A stretch of DNA of 64,000 bases, from the NCBI RefSeq assembly GCF_010093535.1, contig NW_022985164.1, positions 573,051-637,050 of the forward strand, in the 5' to 3' direction. Of this stretch, positions 37,943-48,701 are shown piece after piece. The notes below the pieces were generated by a model that had not been told where the DNA came from, ran no database searches, and saw only the letters and a program-made list of their open reading frames with translations. The stretch comes from Lindgomyces ingoldianus. Lineage: Eukaryota > Ascomycota > Dothideomycetes > Pleosporales > Lindgomycetaceae. The first letter of the stretch is position 1. Every line of letters starts with the position of its first letter. A program made the position numbers and the translations under genes.

Positions 37943-39002
37943 GATGGGCACGGTTCGACCGCCTCCTAAGTTTTTCACTGAGATGGACGAGTCGGTACGG
38001 TTGGCAACGGAAAGGGTGCCGGCGTGCGTAGGCCTGAGCTTGCCTGGCTGCGGACGGCTGGTGTACTTGGGATCCCAAAGGATGGCGCTTGCGGTGGTCA
38101 GCTGATTAGCGATATGCAGTTTCGCTTGCGGAGGCGGGGTGTTTGACCGAGATGGCTCGGGGGAGGAATTTGGTTGCGCCGTTTTGCTGGTGTGGAGCGG
38201 GTGCTGTTGAGGGCCACAAGTTCCCTATAGCGCGTGGCGTCTGTTATATAGACGTAGACAAGGCGACGGTCTCTCGGGCGCTTGCGAGTTTAACTTAGTC
38301 CGTGAATGAGTCATCCATCGTTCCAAGCTGGGCCTGGGTGACACCGGCGGCAAGAGGCAGGTCGGGCGCCTGACCTCGCGCTTCCGCCTCACCCAACCGT
38401 CTATCGTAATCCTCACGTCCATTCACTTCAATCTTCCATTTCTAGCCTTAAGTGGCCCGGGACTGTGAGAATCTCCACAGAGAGGACCACGTGCGTTGGT
38501 CCTCCCACGACTTGCTGTCTGTCCATATTTGTTTGAGAGGCTATAAACGCCCACCTGTGAGCCAGGAATATCCGTACTGGCACTTCTTTTCATCCAAGGT
38601 GGAACATGATCGGAGTAGTTTAGGACAGAAATTTGCATCCTGATGGCCTTCTGTCTCATTCCAGCGGGGATTTTAGCGGATAAACCCTACCCTGATTGTA
38701 GTCCATGCAATGTGATACCATGTAGAAGATCGACCAAGGTAAGATCGAGTGAGTAGATTCCTGACAAAACCTCTCTCGTTCATAACAGGAAGGCCCTCTG
38801 TATAGAGTATTCTTAGGAAGGGGTGAATGTAGCTCGCTATTCCCATTTTCATTTCCGTATGGTTGGGGGGCTGGGTCAACTTGTCAGAAGCCTCACTACT
38901 CAATCAAGTTTATCTCCCAATTCATGCCCTTTCGCTTTGCTACTATCACTATCAAATAACAAATCAATTAACGCCCGCATCAATCCTCTCGCTTATTTCT
39001 CA
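37943..39002. other. Divergent intergenic region between pho85 and an uncharacterised gene
   Basis: About 1.06 kb between minus-strand pho85 and a plus-strand hypothetical gene; it should carry both promoters. No other coding signal was seen. Confidence 0.5.
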
Positions 39003-40187
39003 ATGCCGTTCTTGCCTGGCTTGGGGCCGCTTTCGAGCCCAGGTCAATCAGATTCACTTCCCAGCCCTCCTCTGTCTCTAATCCGCGTTTCTTCTACCGG
39101 AACCATGGTCGTTCATCGAGCTAGACGGGATTCGCTCCCCTGCCTACGGTCATTCCATCAAGCCATGATGGAAGGCATGGAATCCCGATCACGCAAGCCT
39201 TGGCCCCCGTTCACCCGCAATGGTAGTGATCGGACACTCTGGTTAGAGGGTATATCTGATACTGATACTGTGGCTGCCGGAGAGAGCGCCCCTCTCTGGC
39301 ATGGGGCTCTCTGCCACTCATTCCTCGATGGCCATCTTTCAGGTATCGACTACTCTGTTCCATGCCTACGCGGTGGCTCAGACGCGCGGAGGCAGAACGA
39401 CTCGATCGGTAGCTTCACTGGCAATATTCTGCCAGATGACATTTCTTCGGCGTCGGTCTGGGTTTTTCAAGAGGCTGAACGAAGCTTTTGCGAAAAGGTG
39501 CAACTCGCTCAGTGCGAAATCGAACGGATGAAGTCCCTCAGCACTTTCCTACAGTCTGGGAACCGAGAATATTCCTATTCCCTTTTGCGGCCGCTTACGG
39601 GGCTACACAAATCAGCTAGCTCCAAATCGCTCATTATCCCGAGTAAACACAAGTTAGAGGCTGTCGACTCTCGTTCCTTGGGACATCCTATCGAATCTTT
39701 GGCCAAAGATCATCCAGTCTGGCAGTTCCGGCGGCGCAGGGCTGAACTTCGAAGGCTCAGGAATACAGTGCCGCAACTTATTCGCGTCCACGGCCTTCTA
39801 CTTGGCAGCCTCGCCGAAGTCCACGCGCGGGTCGAGTTGGCTCAGGTGGAATGCTTTCTGCGCGGGCTTAGCAGCTTTCGCATGGACAAGCAGGGTGGAG
39901 CTAAGACTGAAGAAGACAAGGAATTTGGATCTACTCTTTTGGACACTCTCGTAAACCGCGCCGAGCAGGCCATGCAGAAACTCGACCAGCTTGCGGAGCA
40001 GATGCCAAAGTCGCCTTACGAGAAGGAACTATCTGAATCTTGGGCCATCGTCCTACAGACGGAACTCTACCGGACGTCGAATTCTTCGCCAACGCTTACT
40101 CCCCAAAGTAATGCTCACCTTCACGACTATACCGAGGTGCTCTCTAGGCTCCATGCATTGAGCTTGTCACGAGTAGGAGAGTGTTGA
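39003..40187 (+). CDS. Uncharacterised protein with helical C-terminal half
   Basis: Single open frame. The ATG at 39003 (MPFLPGLGPLSSPG) is preferred because translation upstream (in-frame ATG at 38859) looks like a non-coding leader; length from 39003 is 394 aa. I do not recognise a family. The N-terminal third is Ser/Pro/Arg-rich. Residues ~155-390 are rich in charged residues and Leu (FQEAERSFCEKVQLAQCEIE, FRRRRAELRRLRN, VNRAEQAMQKLDQLAEQM), suggesting helices and possible coiled coil. No signal peptide or membrane segment was seen. Codon use is like the neighbours, so it is probably real. Confidence 0.6.
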   Translation: MPFLPGLGPLSSPGQSDSLPSPPLSLIRVSSTGTMVVHRARRDSLPCLRSFHQAMMEGMESRSRKPWPPFTRNGSDRTLWLEGISDTDTVAAGESAPLWHGALCHSFLDGHLSGIDYSVPCLRGGSDARRQNDSIGSFTGNILPDDISSASVWVFQEAERSFCEKVQLAQCEIERMKSLSTFLQSGNREYSYSLLRPLTGLHKSASSKSLIIPSKHKLEAVDSRSLGHPIESLAKDHPVWQFRRRRAELRRLRNTVPQLIRVHGLLLGSLAEVHARVELAQVECFLRGLSSFRMDKQGGAKTEEDKEFGSTLLDTLVNRAEQAMQKLDQLAEQMPKSPYEKELSESWAIVLQTELYRTSNSSPTLTPQSNAHLHDYTEVLSRLHALSLSRVGEC

Positions 40188-41089
40188 GTATTGGGCCGGG
40201 TCCAGAGCTATGGAATGCCCTGGAGTGACCAGCGCGTCAAGTGCCACCATTATCGATGTGATCGTCAAGCGGATGGGCTCTACTCTACAATGTTACACAA
40301 GCCATGGAGGAGCAGTGTGCTTCGATTACAGAAGGGGAGAGGACTGTGTTGTTCTGTGTTTTCATTATCGGTAGTGTTGTCCACTTCGCTAAGGAGAGGA
40401 AACAAAAGAACCCCGCAATAGCCAGTGGGATTTGCAAGATTTGGCAGGGCGAGCAATTGCAGTGATGTCCATCGGAAGATGCTGACACATGTTTCGGGAC
40501 GATGCAGTGCTGGTCCTGCCACCGGAATACTTGTGACCGGGTGATCCCTGTGTGGCTTGCAGCGGCGCCGCTGGCTGAAGGGCTGCATGATGTCGGACTC
40601 CTGGGATGATAGACAAAAAGTGAATGTAATGAATGCTCCCCATTTGCGAAGCGTCAAAACAGTCTGCGGATTCACATGGAGGTGAATGGGCACCCACGTG
40701 AGGGGTGTCTTGGCGCGAGGAGCTCAGGACAAGCTTTGGACGGAGCTCGGAGAGGGCGGTGGAGAAAGGTAGCAGATGACGGAACACCACAAAGCCCATT
40801 GAACCTCTGCCTCTTCTACCCCCCACGACACCACCAGTGAATCGTGCAGCACCCGTGGGCCGACTTTGAAAGAGCCGCAATGCGAGCGAGGACATTCCAC
40901 AGAAGTCCGAACCTCACGAGACTGCCTGACTGAAACTTTCTTTACACTGCGGCAAGCTCGCCGCTGTGACCCGGTCCATCCTCGTTGCTTGTTTGCCTCA
41001 TTCGCTCTTGCACCTTTTTTTTATACCCCTCCCCCTTGCACCTTCGAAACGACACTTCGCCCATACTCGACGCTTGTGCGGGAGTAACG
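40188..41089. other. Intergenic, promoter of the DCAF-like gene
   Basis: About 0.9 kb between two plus-strand genes. The last ~100 bp are pyrimidine-rich (CTTGCACCTTTTTTTTATACCC), typical of a fungal core promoter and leader. Minus-strand open frames here show no known motif. Confidence 0.5.
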
Positions 41090-44000
41090 ATGAAGCACAC
41101 CGTCTACGACCGCCTGCTGCGGCGGGAGATCGGTCAAGATCGCAAGCGATATTCCAGCGTTCGAGGAATATATGGCGACCGACAATGGGTAGAGGACATG
41201 GATATTGTCAACGAACTGGAGGGACATAATGGCTGTGTGAACGCTTTGTGGTACGAGTCTCCCCGTCCTGCATCCCCTCAATCGTTCAAGTTCACAGACT
41301 GACTTGCTGCTGCAGTTGGTCTAGGTCTGGCCGACTGCTAGCCTCTGGCTCCGACGACCACCGCATCAACATCCACTCGTACCACCCTGAGTCATCGAAC
41401 TCTCAGTTCAATCTCACGACGTCGATAGTGACCGGCCATAGCTCCAACATCTTCTCAGTGAAGTTCATGCCCTACTCTAACGACAGAACCATTGTCTCAG
41501 CCACCGATGATGTCCGAATATTCGACATCGAATACTCCGGCCATTCTGCCTTGGGCTCGTCTTCTTCCGGAAGGCGCCGAACGGGAATAAATGGTGCTAC
41601 GAACGGTGTCACTCTGACCGAAGGAGACACAAACGCCAAGGCCTTCCGGTCGCACAGCGACACTGTGAAGCGGATCGTGACCGAAGACAATCCCTTTTAT
41701 TTCTTGACATGTTCAGAGGATGGCGACGTACGACAGTGGGATATCCGGCAGCCATCGAAGACATATCCAGCCCCGAAAGACAGTATGGTGCCCCGATGGG
41801 CGGCTGATGCTGAAGCTTCGGACAGCGTTCCGCCACCTCTCATCTCCTACAGCCGCTACCACTTAGATATCAACACCGTCTCGTGTTCCCCTTCTCAGCC
41901 ACACTACATTGCCCTTGGCGGAGCCCATCTGCACTGCTTCCTTCATGACCGTCGAATGCTAGGTAGAGACAAATTAAGGGAGAGGGGCACCAAACTTTCT
42001 AGTCCAAGCAACTGGAGTGACCATGAAGGTGAGCTGTTCGGTAAGGCAACGCAGTGCGTTCGTAAATTTGCGCCCAACGGTCGAAAGCGCATGCGACGGG
42101 CCGATAATGGTCACATCACTGCTTGCAAGATCAGCGATGCAAATCCGAACGAAATGGTAGTTAGCTGGTCAGGTGACTGGATCTATAGCTTTGACCTTCT
42201 ACGAAGCCCCGATGCCAGCGAGGAAATTACCCCAACCAAGGTAACAAATGGGGATCCAAAGCACAGGGTGAAGGACAAAGGTCACAAACGAAAACGTACA
42301 AAGTCGAATCTCTTGTCTGAAGAAGCGGCGGAGAGGGCTGGATCCCGTCAACGTACAGAGAGTTCTCGCGGCTCCGTCTCGGATATCCACGAGCAGCTGT
42401 CATTAAGGGTGAATTATGGAAATGGACAGAGCGAGGAGATACGCATCGAGCCGCCAGGTCAGCCACGGAGCCCTCCTTCGGAGATCCAGCACACGGTTCT
42501 GCCTGATTCAGATCATTTCCGAATTGCAAGGGCCGCCGTCAGGATCCAGAAGCAGATGTTTGCTCTCAATTGGGCTACACCAGCTGACTCCACTTCCGGT
42601 CCCTCTAGCCATAGAAACAATTTCACGTCAGTTCTTGGCCTCGCTGCATCAATCATACCAGAGGTCGACGACATCTCAAGGACCTGGCGGTACCCCATTA
42701 ATCCGAACGAAGTAGATGTGGCGTTACAAAATAAATTACGCGATGGGCGTGCTGCCACGCGAAGGTTTATCCAGGTAGCGGGAACACTTGCTCGAGTGCT
42801 AGGTGGCCAACTTCGTACTGGAGGCAACGCTACTGCTCTCATCTCTCAATACTTTTCCTCAATCCAACAACCAGCGCCGAACGAGCGCCCCCTCCCACGA
42901 CACGAGCAGTTCGGATATGACTTCCTGAAAGCAATCCTGCTATGGTTGGATAGCGGCCTCGGGGCTCTTGTCGAAGGCTTTTCAAGTCGAAGTAGTACTC
43001 CCCGCCTCCCGATCGGTCCAGATGCCGACGTCGATGCCGTTGACGATGAGCTTATTCCTTATCTCCTCCAATTAGCGAGCGAAAATCCAATCGTGGATGT
43101 CGATGTGTCTCGCTTCGAAAGAGACGACACAAGGGTATTATTTTCCTCTGAGAAGGCAGCCGTAATCGCCTTTGCGCGTGCGTTGAAGATGCCATTTGCT
43201 GATCTGACTGGTGCCGTAATTCCTGCTTCCGAGTCATCAAGTGCACAACACAACGTTCAGGATCGAAAAAATGCCATTAGTCAATGGGCCTTCAAAGTAG
43301 GACGAGGGGTTCTCTTGAATGCTAGCAAAGACATAAGATTCATATTTGTGGATCGCTCTTTCGGTGGTCTTGGACTCGCAGATTCAAGCACTAAAGCGGA
43401 AGAAAAGATTTTAAGGGAGCGGCAAGAAGATGTCGATCCCCTTGAAGAGGATGATGCTGTAGCAGACGCCGAGCTAGTTAGCCGGGCTTGGGCAGAGCAG
43501 TCAAGCGAGCAGTCACCAGAAGCTTCAGGGTCATACGAAACTGCTTCGTCAAGCCAGGGGGTATCAAATATGTCGGCAACGCATTCCAGAGAGCATGCCG
43601 TCGGCGACACTGATGAAGATGAAGATGATGACGATTCCGACGGCGATATTGATCCTGACGAAGATGAAGATGAAGATGAAGAGGCGGACGTGGACGCTCA
43701 TGGACTCTCACGCACGCGAAGTGGGCGTATTTTGTGGCGGTCAGACTTTGATCGAAGTCGCCTAAGGGAGCGAGTCGAATCAGAAATCCCATGCTCTTCC
43801 CATACGCGGACATATACCGGTCACTGTAATGTTCGGACAGTCAAGGATGTTAACTTCTTTGGCCTCCAGGACGAGTATGTCGTGAGCGGAAGCGATTCTG
43901 GCCACGTCTTCATTTGGGATAGGAAGACCTCACAGCTCCTTAACATCCTGGAAGGGGATGGGGAGACTGTTAATGTGGTACAAGGTCAGTATTCTGTGAT

Positions 44001-44676
44001 AATTTGTCTGGCGAGCTTCTAACATTTCATAGGTCACCCCTATGAGCCTACTATGGCGGTCTCCGGTATCGACCATACAATCAAGATATTCTCACCCGAT
44101 GCCCAGGAACAGCGGAATGCTCGCAAAGGCATTGGAGTCCACTCTGTGGACCCAGGCTTCTCGACTCTCGGCTATGCTCGGAGGAGATGGAGGAGTGCGT
44201 CCGCATCTCCAACTTCTGAGCCTGCAGTCCCCAATGGCTCTTCCCAAGAACCACAAGATGCTAGCGATGATGATGAAGTTGCTCTAAATGGTCTTAGTAG
44301 CAAGAAGCGCATGCATAAGCAGTACCAGATTACGAGTCAAAATGACATGGAGAGGAAAGGCGGTAGAAATGATGCCTTTATAACGGCTAGTTCCCCTTCT
44401 ATTTCCTCTAGAGAAGAGTATGGACTCTAGCAGACTGTTGACTGTTGAGTGGAACTTGGTTGCTGAGACAATTTACTAACACATTTTCTTTGTAGAGAGC
44501 CCTACTTGCTCAACTAGCCCAGCGAATTCATGCACATTCGCATATTGGCGGCGAGGAAGACGAAGATGGAGAAGAGGGTGGAACGATTTTCATCAATAAC
44601 GATGATGTTTGCACGGTACGAATTGAGCTGGACGTTTTGATCAGACCACGAGCTAATACTATTCTAGACAATGTAG
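41090..44676 (+). CDS. WD40 protein, DCAF6/8-like (candidate CUL4-DDB1 adaptor)
   Basis: Exons 41090-41250, 41316-43984, 44033-~44417, ~44498-44615, 44668-44676; about 1.1k aa. It starts MKHTVYDRLLRREIG; WD repeats (GHNGCVNALCWSRSGRLLA, GSDDHRINIHSY, GHSSNIFSVKFMPYS, HSDTVKRIV...CSEDGDVRQWD) are followed by a long charged insert with an acidic run (DEDEDEDEEADVD) and a final WD pair (SGSDSGHVFIWDR, GHPYEPTMAVSGIDHTIK). This split propeller resembles DCAF6/DCAF8 proteins, substrate receptors for CUL4-DDB1 ubiquitin ligase; the ligase role is inferred. The last two junctions are less certain: exon 4 (ALLAQLAQRIHAHSH) is clear, but its 5' join may use GTATGG at 44418 or a non-canonical site near 44386. 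A final 9-nt exon encodes Thr-Met-stop. Confidence 0.8.
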
Positions 44677-45138
44677 AGACCGCCGGCATGACTCTCTTAT
44701 GGTCCACTCCTTTGGCCTGTATATCCCGCTTTATGGCCTTCACCACTCATTACGGCATGTTAACTCAAAAAGGGCTTACGGAATCAATTAGAGGAAAAGC
44801 TTTAGGGGTCTGTCATATGGACTTCTAGTCGACAGTTGCTGTCAGCGTAAATCTCCTCCGCTCAGATTGCTAGCATCGCGAATCAACATACAGAATCTAT
44901 AACATGATTAATATCTGAATGATCAACTTTGGACACAGGGCAAAGGACTACTTTCAGGAAATTAGACGGCCTAGTATTTGAGTAATTCTTGCTAGTCGAA
45001 CATGCCACGTCGTTCTCGCCCACGAGATTACCAGCGCAGAGTCAAATGATACAAGTATGAAGCCTGTCCAATGGCAAACGCCCAGAATGCGCAGACCAAC
45101 ATGCTTGCTCCGAAAGAACCCCTTGCAACGTGTCCCCT
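44677..45138. other. Intergenic between convergent DCAF-like and dpm2 genes
   Basis: Some 460 bp holding the two 3' UTRs. No coding or RNA feature was recognised. Confidence 0.5.
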
Positions 45139-45563
45139 TCAGCTCGCCTTCTTCTGTTTTGCCTTGAGCGCTTTCTTCCTGTTGCTCCTTATCATAACGA
45201 CTGAGAGGAAGCTCCCCACGACGGTGGTGAAGAGAATGATGAGGATGACGGGAATGCGGATTGCCCAGACGCGGGGTGGAAAGAGGGAGTGGAGCGGATG
45301 GACCTCGTCGACGAAAGGCTTGGGTTGAACGATTAGTCATGGACATAGAGATGTGACCCAGTTATATGGAAGACATATGATAGTAGAGCAATGTTTAATT
45401 GGGACGTAGATGGGGGCAGTACCATAAACAAGGTCCAGATAGTGTAGTATACGAAGACGGCGGATGCTGCGATCAGCATACTGAGGCCGATGAGGTGGTC
45501 AAACTGGGATTGTATTAGAGCCACCATTATCCTCCGAATACGGTATTCTGCGCGTCTCACCAT
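45139..45563 (-). CDS. dpm2: Dpm2, dolichol-phosphate mannose synthase regulatory subunit
   Basis: Exons 45561-45563, 45423-45503, 45139-45318; 87 aa. Dpm2 is a small ER membrane protein that stabilises the catalytic subunit making dolichol-phosphate mannose for N-glycans, O-mannosylation and GPI anchors. Two membrane segments are visible (LIGLSMLIAASAVFVYYTIW and IRIPVILIILFTTVVGSF) around the conserved loop MPFVDEVHPLHSLFPPRVWA, ending in a basic tail (RSNRKKALKAKQKKAS). The first exon is the ATG alone: intron 45504-45560 begins GTGAGA right after it and ends TAATACAATCCCAG. Intron 2 (45319-45422) changes frame; the open frame read through it is spurious. Length matches the family (~84 aa). 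The gene diverges from cwc22. Confidence 0.92.
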
Positions 45564-45866
45564 CTTGAATTGTTTTGCGAAGGAGTGAAGCGAAGGTAAA
45601 GCAGGCGCCGGAGCTGATCACGTTTCGTGAAAGCGAAATGGTGTTTTCCCCAATGCCAAGAAGGGATCCGGAAAAATGATTTGGCCGTCCTCCGAAGAGC
45701 TTCTTGAAGTTTCTCGCGACGACGGACGACTTCGCCATCACAACCACTCAGTTGTGACCAACTCCTCCCTCGCTTTGCGTTCCGGCGAGAGATCGCTTGT
45801 TAAATAACTAAGTATACTTCAGAACTGTCCCGTCTGCATCATTTGCGAGAGGACTATTCCATTGTG
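45564..45866. promoter_or_regulatory. Bidirectional promoter of dpm2 and cwc22
   Basis: Some 303 bp between divergent start codons. An 82-codon minus frame (45499-45747) crosses the dpm2 ATG out of frame and is probably leader sequence. No specific factor site was assigned. Confidence 0.6.
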
Positions 45867-48434
45867 ATGGAGATCGCCTCCGCCGTCCGAATCCCGTCGC
45901 CGGAGCCTGACTCCCCAGAGCCACCCCGCAAGCGCGAGCACTCACCCGCTGAGGCTGGGCCGTCGAAGCGGTCGCGGCGATACGGCCACGACGCAGACGA
46001 CGATTACCCACCTGAACGACCCCGAGAACGTGAGCGAGAACGTGAGCGAGACAGAGATGAGAAGCCAATGCGACGCGACCGAGAGAATGGCCGTCGGCCT
46101 GATGCCGGCAACGACCCTCGCGTCGAAAATGATGACCCGCGCTTTAGAATGTTTCAAAACGCCTTCAGCGCTCCCAAGAAGTTGCCCATCGATGACTCCA
46201 AAACACGTGCTGGCGGGGCCTACATACCACCCGCGCGGCTGAGGGCTATGCAAGCTGCCATCACGGACAAGAACAGCCCGGAGTATCAGCGCATGGCGTG
46301 GGAGGCCCTGAAGAAATCGATTCAAGGCATGATCAACAAGTGCAATGTTGCCAACATCAAGATGATCGTCCCGGAGCTGTTTGCAGAGAATCTGGTCAGG
46401 GGCCGAGGCTTGTTCTGCCGGTCCATTATGAAGGCACAGGCTGCGAGCTTGCCCTTTACCAACATCTATGCAGCCATGGCGGCGATTGTGAATACAAAGC
46501 TCCCACAGGTCGGCGATCTACTCGTCCGGAGGCTGATTGTGCAGTTCAGGAAAGGCTTCAAGAGGAATGACAAGGCCGTGTCGGTGGCTAGTTCAATGTT
46601 CCTGTCGCATCTAGTCAATCAGCAGGTCGTCCACGAGGTCATCATTGCGCAGATGCTCCTTCTCCTCCTCAACAAGCCGACAGATGACAGCGTGGAAATT
46701 GCCGTGGGGATTATGAGGGAAGTCGGCCAGTTCTTGGATGAGATGAACGGACCCATCGCAAACTCCATTTTCGACCAATTCCGCAATATTCTTCATGAAG
46801 CGGATATCGACAAGCGAACGCAGTACATGATCGAGGTCCTGTTCCAAGTTAGGAAAGACAAGTACAAGGATAACCCATCCATAAAGGAGGAGCTAGATCT
46901 CGTGGAAGAGGAGGATCAGATCACACATCGGCCAACTCTTGAGGATGAGATCAAGGTCGAGGAGGGCTTAAACATCTTCAAGCTTGATGCCGAATACGAG
47001 GAGCACGAGGCGCAATACCAGAAGCTAAAGGCTGAAATCCTAGGAGAGGCTGAAGGAAGCGACGAGGATGAATACACGGATGCATCTTCCGAGGATGATG
47101 ACGAGGAGAAGGAAGAACGAGCTATGGAGATCAAGGACCAGACCAACGCCGATCTTGTCAGCCTGCGCCGGACCATCTACCTCACCATCAAGAGCAGCGG
47201 TGGCTTCGAAGAATGCTGTCACAAGCTTATGCGCGTCAAACTTCCAGCAGGCCTCGAAAAGGAGCTCACATCCATGATTGTAGAATGCGCAAGCCAGGAG
47301 CGCACTTACGAAAAGTTCTATGGCATGGTTGGCGAACGGTTCTGCAAGCTCAATCGCATGTGGTGTGAACTCTTCCAAGACGACTTCGTCAATTACTACG
47401 ACACAATCCATCGCCTAGAAACCAACCGTCTCCGAATTGTCGCGCAGTTCTTCGCCCATTTGCTTGCTAGCGATGCAATTGGTTGGCATGTATTATCTGC
47501 CATTAAGTTGAACGAAGAAGACACCACGTCCAGCTCTCGGATCTTCATCAAGATTCTCTTCGAGGAGCTTATGTCATCTCTCGGTCAAAAGACGCTGGTA
47601 GAACGCCTGAAGGATCCAATGCTCCAAGAAGACCTCACCGGCCTCTTCCCCACTGACGACCAGGTCAACACGCGTTTTGCCATCAACTTTTTCACTGCTG
47701 TTGGTATGGGTGTGCTCACTGACGACATGCGCACGTTCCTTGCGAACAATGCTCCGCAGCCGAAGGCGCTACCGGAACCAGAAGGCGAGAGCGATTCAGA
47801 GAGTGTCTCGTCTTATTCTTCGTATTCGTCGCGCTCGAGGTCAAGATCTAGGACGCCAAGACGGGGGAGGTCTGTCTCAGATTCCCGTTCACGCTCCCGT
47901 AGTCGGTCATACTCGTCAGATTCAAGAAGTAGGTCGCGCCGACGAAGTCCTTCGGTTTCCAGATCTAGGTCTCCGGCTCCGAGGAGGAGGAACTACGCTT
48001 CTTCTCGTTCTCGGTCCCCCGCTTCTCATCGCCGTAGATCCATCTCAGCCCGTGCAGATTCTCGAGACTCCCCTTCGAGAAACGGATCACCCAGAAGACC
48101 TCGTAGGCGTGGCCATTCGGATCCCTCCCCTTCCAGATCCAGGTCCCGAGCTCCAAGGAGGAGGAGGAATTATTCATCGAGTCGCTCAAGGTCCCCTGCG
48201 CCAAGACGCCGTGTGCGAAGTCCGTCGAGTTCAGTGGCGCGGTCAAGGTCGCCGGTTGAGAGGCGACGACGCCATTCTAGCAGTGTTTCTAGGTCGAGGT
48301 CGCCACTACGTCGTAGGAAGAGGGATTCGAGCAGCCCGCCGCCACGTCGTAGGAGAGATTCAAGTAGCCCACCGCCCAGGAAGAGACGGCCTTCTATTAG
48401 TCCTCCACCGAGAAGGACGCAGGCTGCTAACTAG
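45867..48434 (+). CDS. cwc22: Pre-mRNA splicing factor Cwc22
   Basis: Single exon, 855 aa from ATG 45867 (MEIASAVRIPSPEP). Cwc22 is a spliceosome component that in metazoa recruits eIF4A3 and links splicing to exon-junction-complex loading. After a charged Arg/Glu-rich leader, the MIF4G domain starts near GGAYIPPARLRAMQ and continues with GLFCRSIMKAQAASLPFT and VSVASSMFLSHLVNQQVVHE. An acidic linker (SDEDEYTDASSEDDDEE) leads to the MA3 domain (LRRTIYLTIKSSGGFEECCHK...LFPTDDQVNTRFAINFF). The last ~180 residues are a long Arg-Ser domain with SRSRSP/PRRRR repeats, expected to be phosphorylated. The preceding GTG/TTG codons of the open frame are not used. Confidence 0.95.
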   Translation: MEIASAVRIPSPEPDSPEPPRKREHSPAEAGPSKRSRRYGHDADDDYPPERPRERERERERDRDEKPMRRDRENGRRPDAGNDPRVENDDPRFRMFQNAFSAPKKLPIDDSKTRAGGAYIPPARLRAMQAAITDKNSPEYQRMAWEALKKSIQGMINKCNVANIKMIVPELFAENLVRGRGLFCRSIMKAQAASLPFTNIYAAMAAIVNTKLPQVGDLLVRRLIVQFRKGFKRNDKAVSVASSMFLSHLVNQQVVHEVIIAQMLLLLLNKPTDDSVEIAVGIMREVGQFLDEMNGPIANSIFDQFRNILHEADIDKRTQYMIEVLFQVRKDKYKDNPSIKEELDLVEEEDQITHRPTLEDEIKVEEGLNIFKLDAEYEEHEAQYQKLKAEILGEAEGSDEDEYTDASSEDDDEEKEERAMEIKDQTNADLVSLRRTIYLTIKSSGGFEECCHKLMRVKLPAGLEKELTSMIVECASQERTYEKFYGMVGERFCKLNRMWCELFQDDFVNYYDTIHRLETNRLRIVAQFFAHLLASDAIGWHVLSAIKLNEEDTTSSSRIFIKILFEELMSSLGQKTLVERLKDPMLQEDLTGLFPTDDQVNTRFAINFFTAVGMGVLTDDMRTFLANNAPQPKALPEPEGESDSESVSSYSSYSSRSRSRSRTPRRGRSVSDSRSRSRSRSYSSDSRSRSRRRSPSVSRSRSPAPRRRNYASSRSRSPASHRRRSISARADSRDSPSRNGSPRRPRRRGHSDPSPSRSRSRAPRRRRNYSSSRSRSPAPRRRVRSPSSSVARSRSPVERRRRHSSSVSRSRSPLRRRKRDSSSPPPRRRRDSSSPPPRKRRPSISPPPRRTQAAN
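47820..48420 (+). repeat. RS-domain coding repeat in cwc22
   Basis: Arg/Ser-rich coding repeats built from SRSRSP and APRRRR-type units, in DNA dominated by TCN/AGN/CGN codons. It is a low-complexity region within the CDS and explains the long overlapping frame in the other phase (47677-48474). Confidence 0.8.
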
Positions 48435-48701
48435 AATGTTTCGAGGACTTGAGGTTGGGTGTTCGGCTTGGTGATAGTACTGCACTTGGAGAGAGACAGG
48501 GACTAATTTGTCAAGGCTTGGGGATCATTATAAAGATACGAAGTGTATTGTAGAAAATCAGTCCGCAAAGAGGAAAAATTGGTCATCATTGAAAGGACAG
48601 CCTTTCCTTTCTAACATGTTGTAATGTATGTGTGTTGCCCCTCACATTCAAACTAAGCTCTTCGCTCTCTCCTATATACACTACAACCTAACCCCTCCTA
48701 C

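Noticed and set aside
45499..45747. 82-codon minus ORF upstream of dpm2
   Set aside because: Overlaps the dpm2 start in another frame; joining it to dpm2 exon 2 gives an immediate stop.
47677..48474. 265-codon plus ORF overlapping cwc22
   Set aside because: Alternate frame of the Arg/Ser repeat region; low-complexity shadow.
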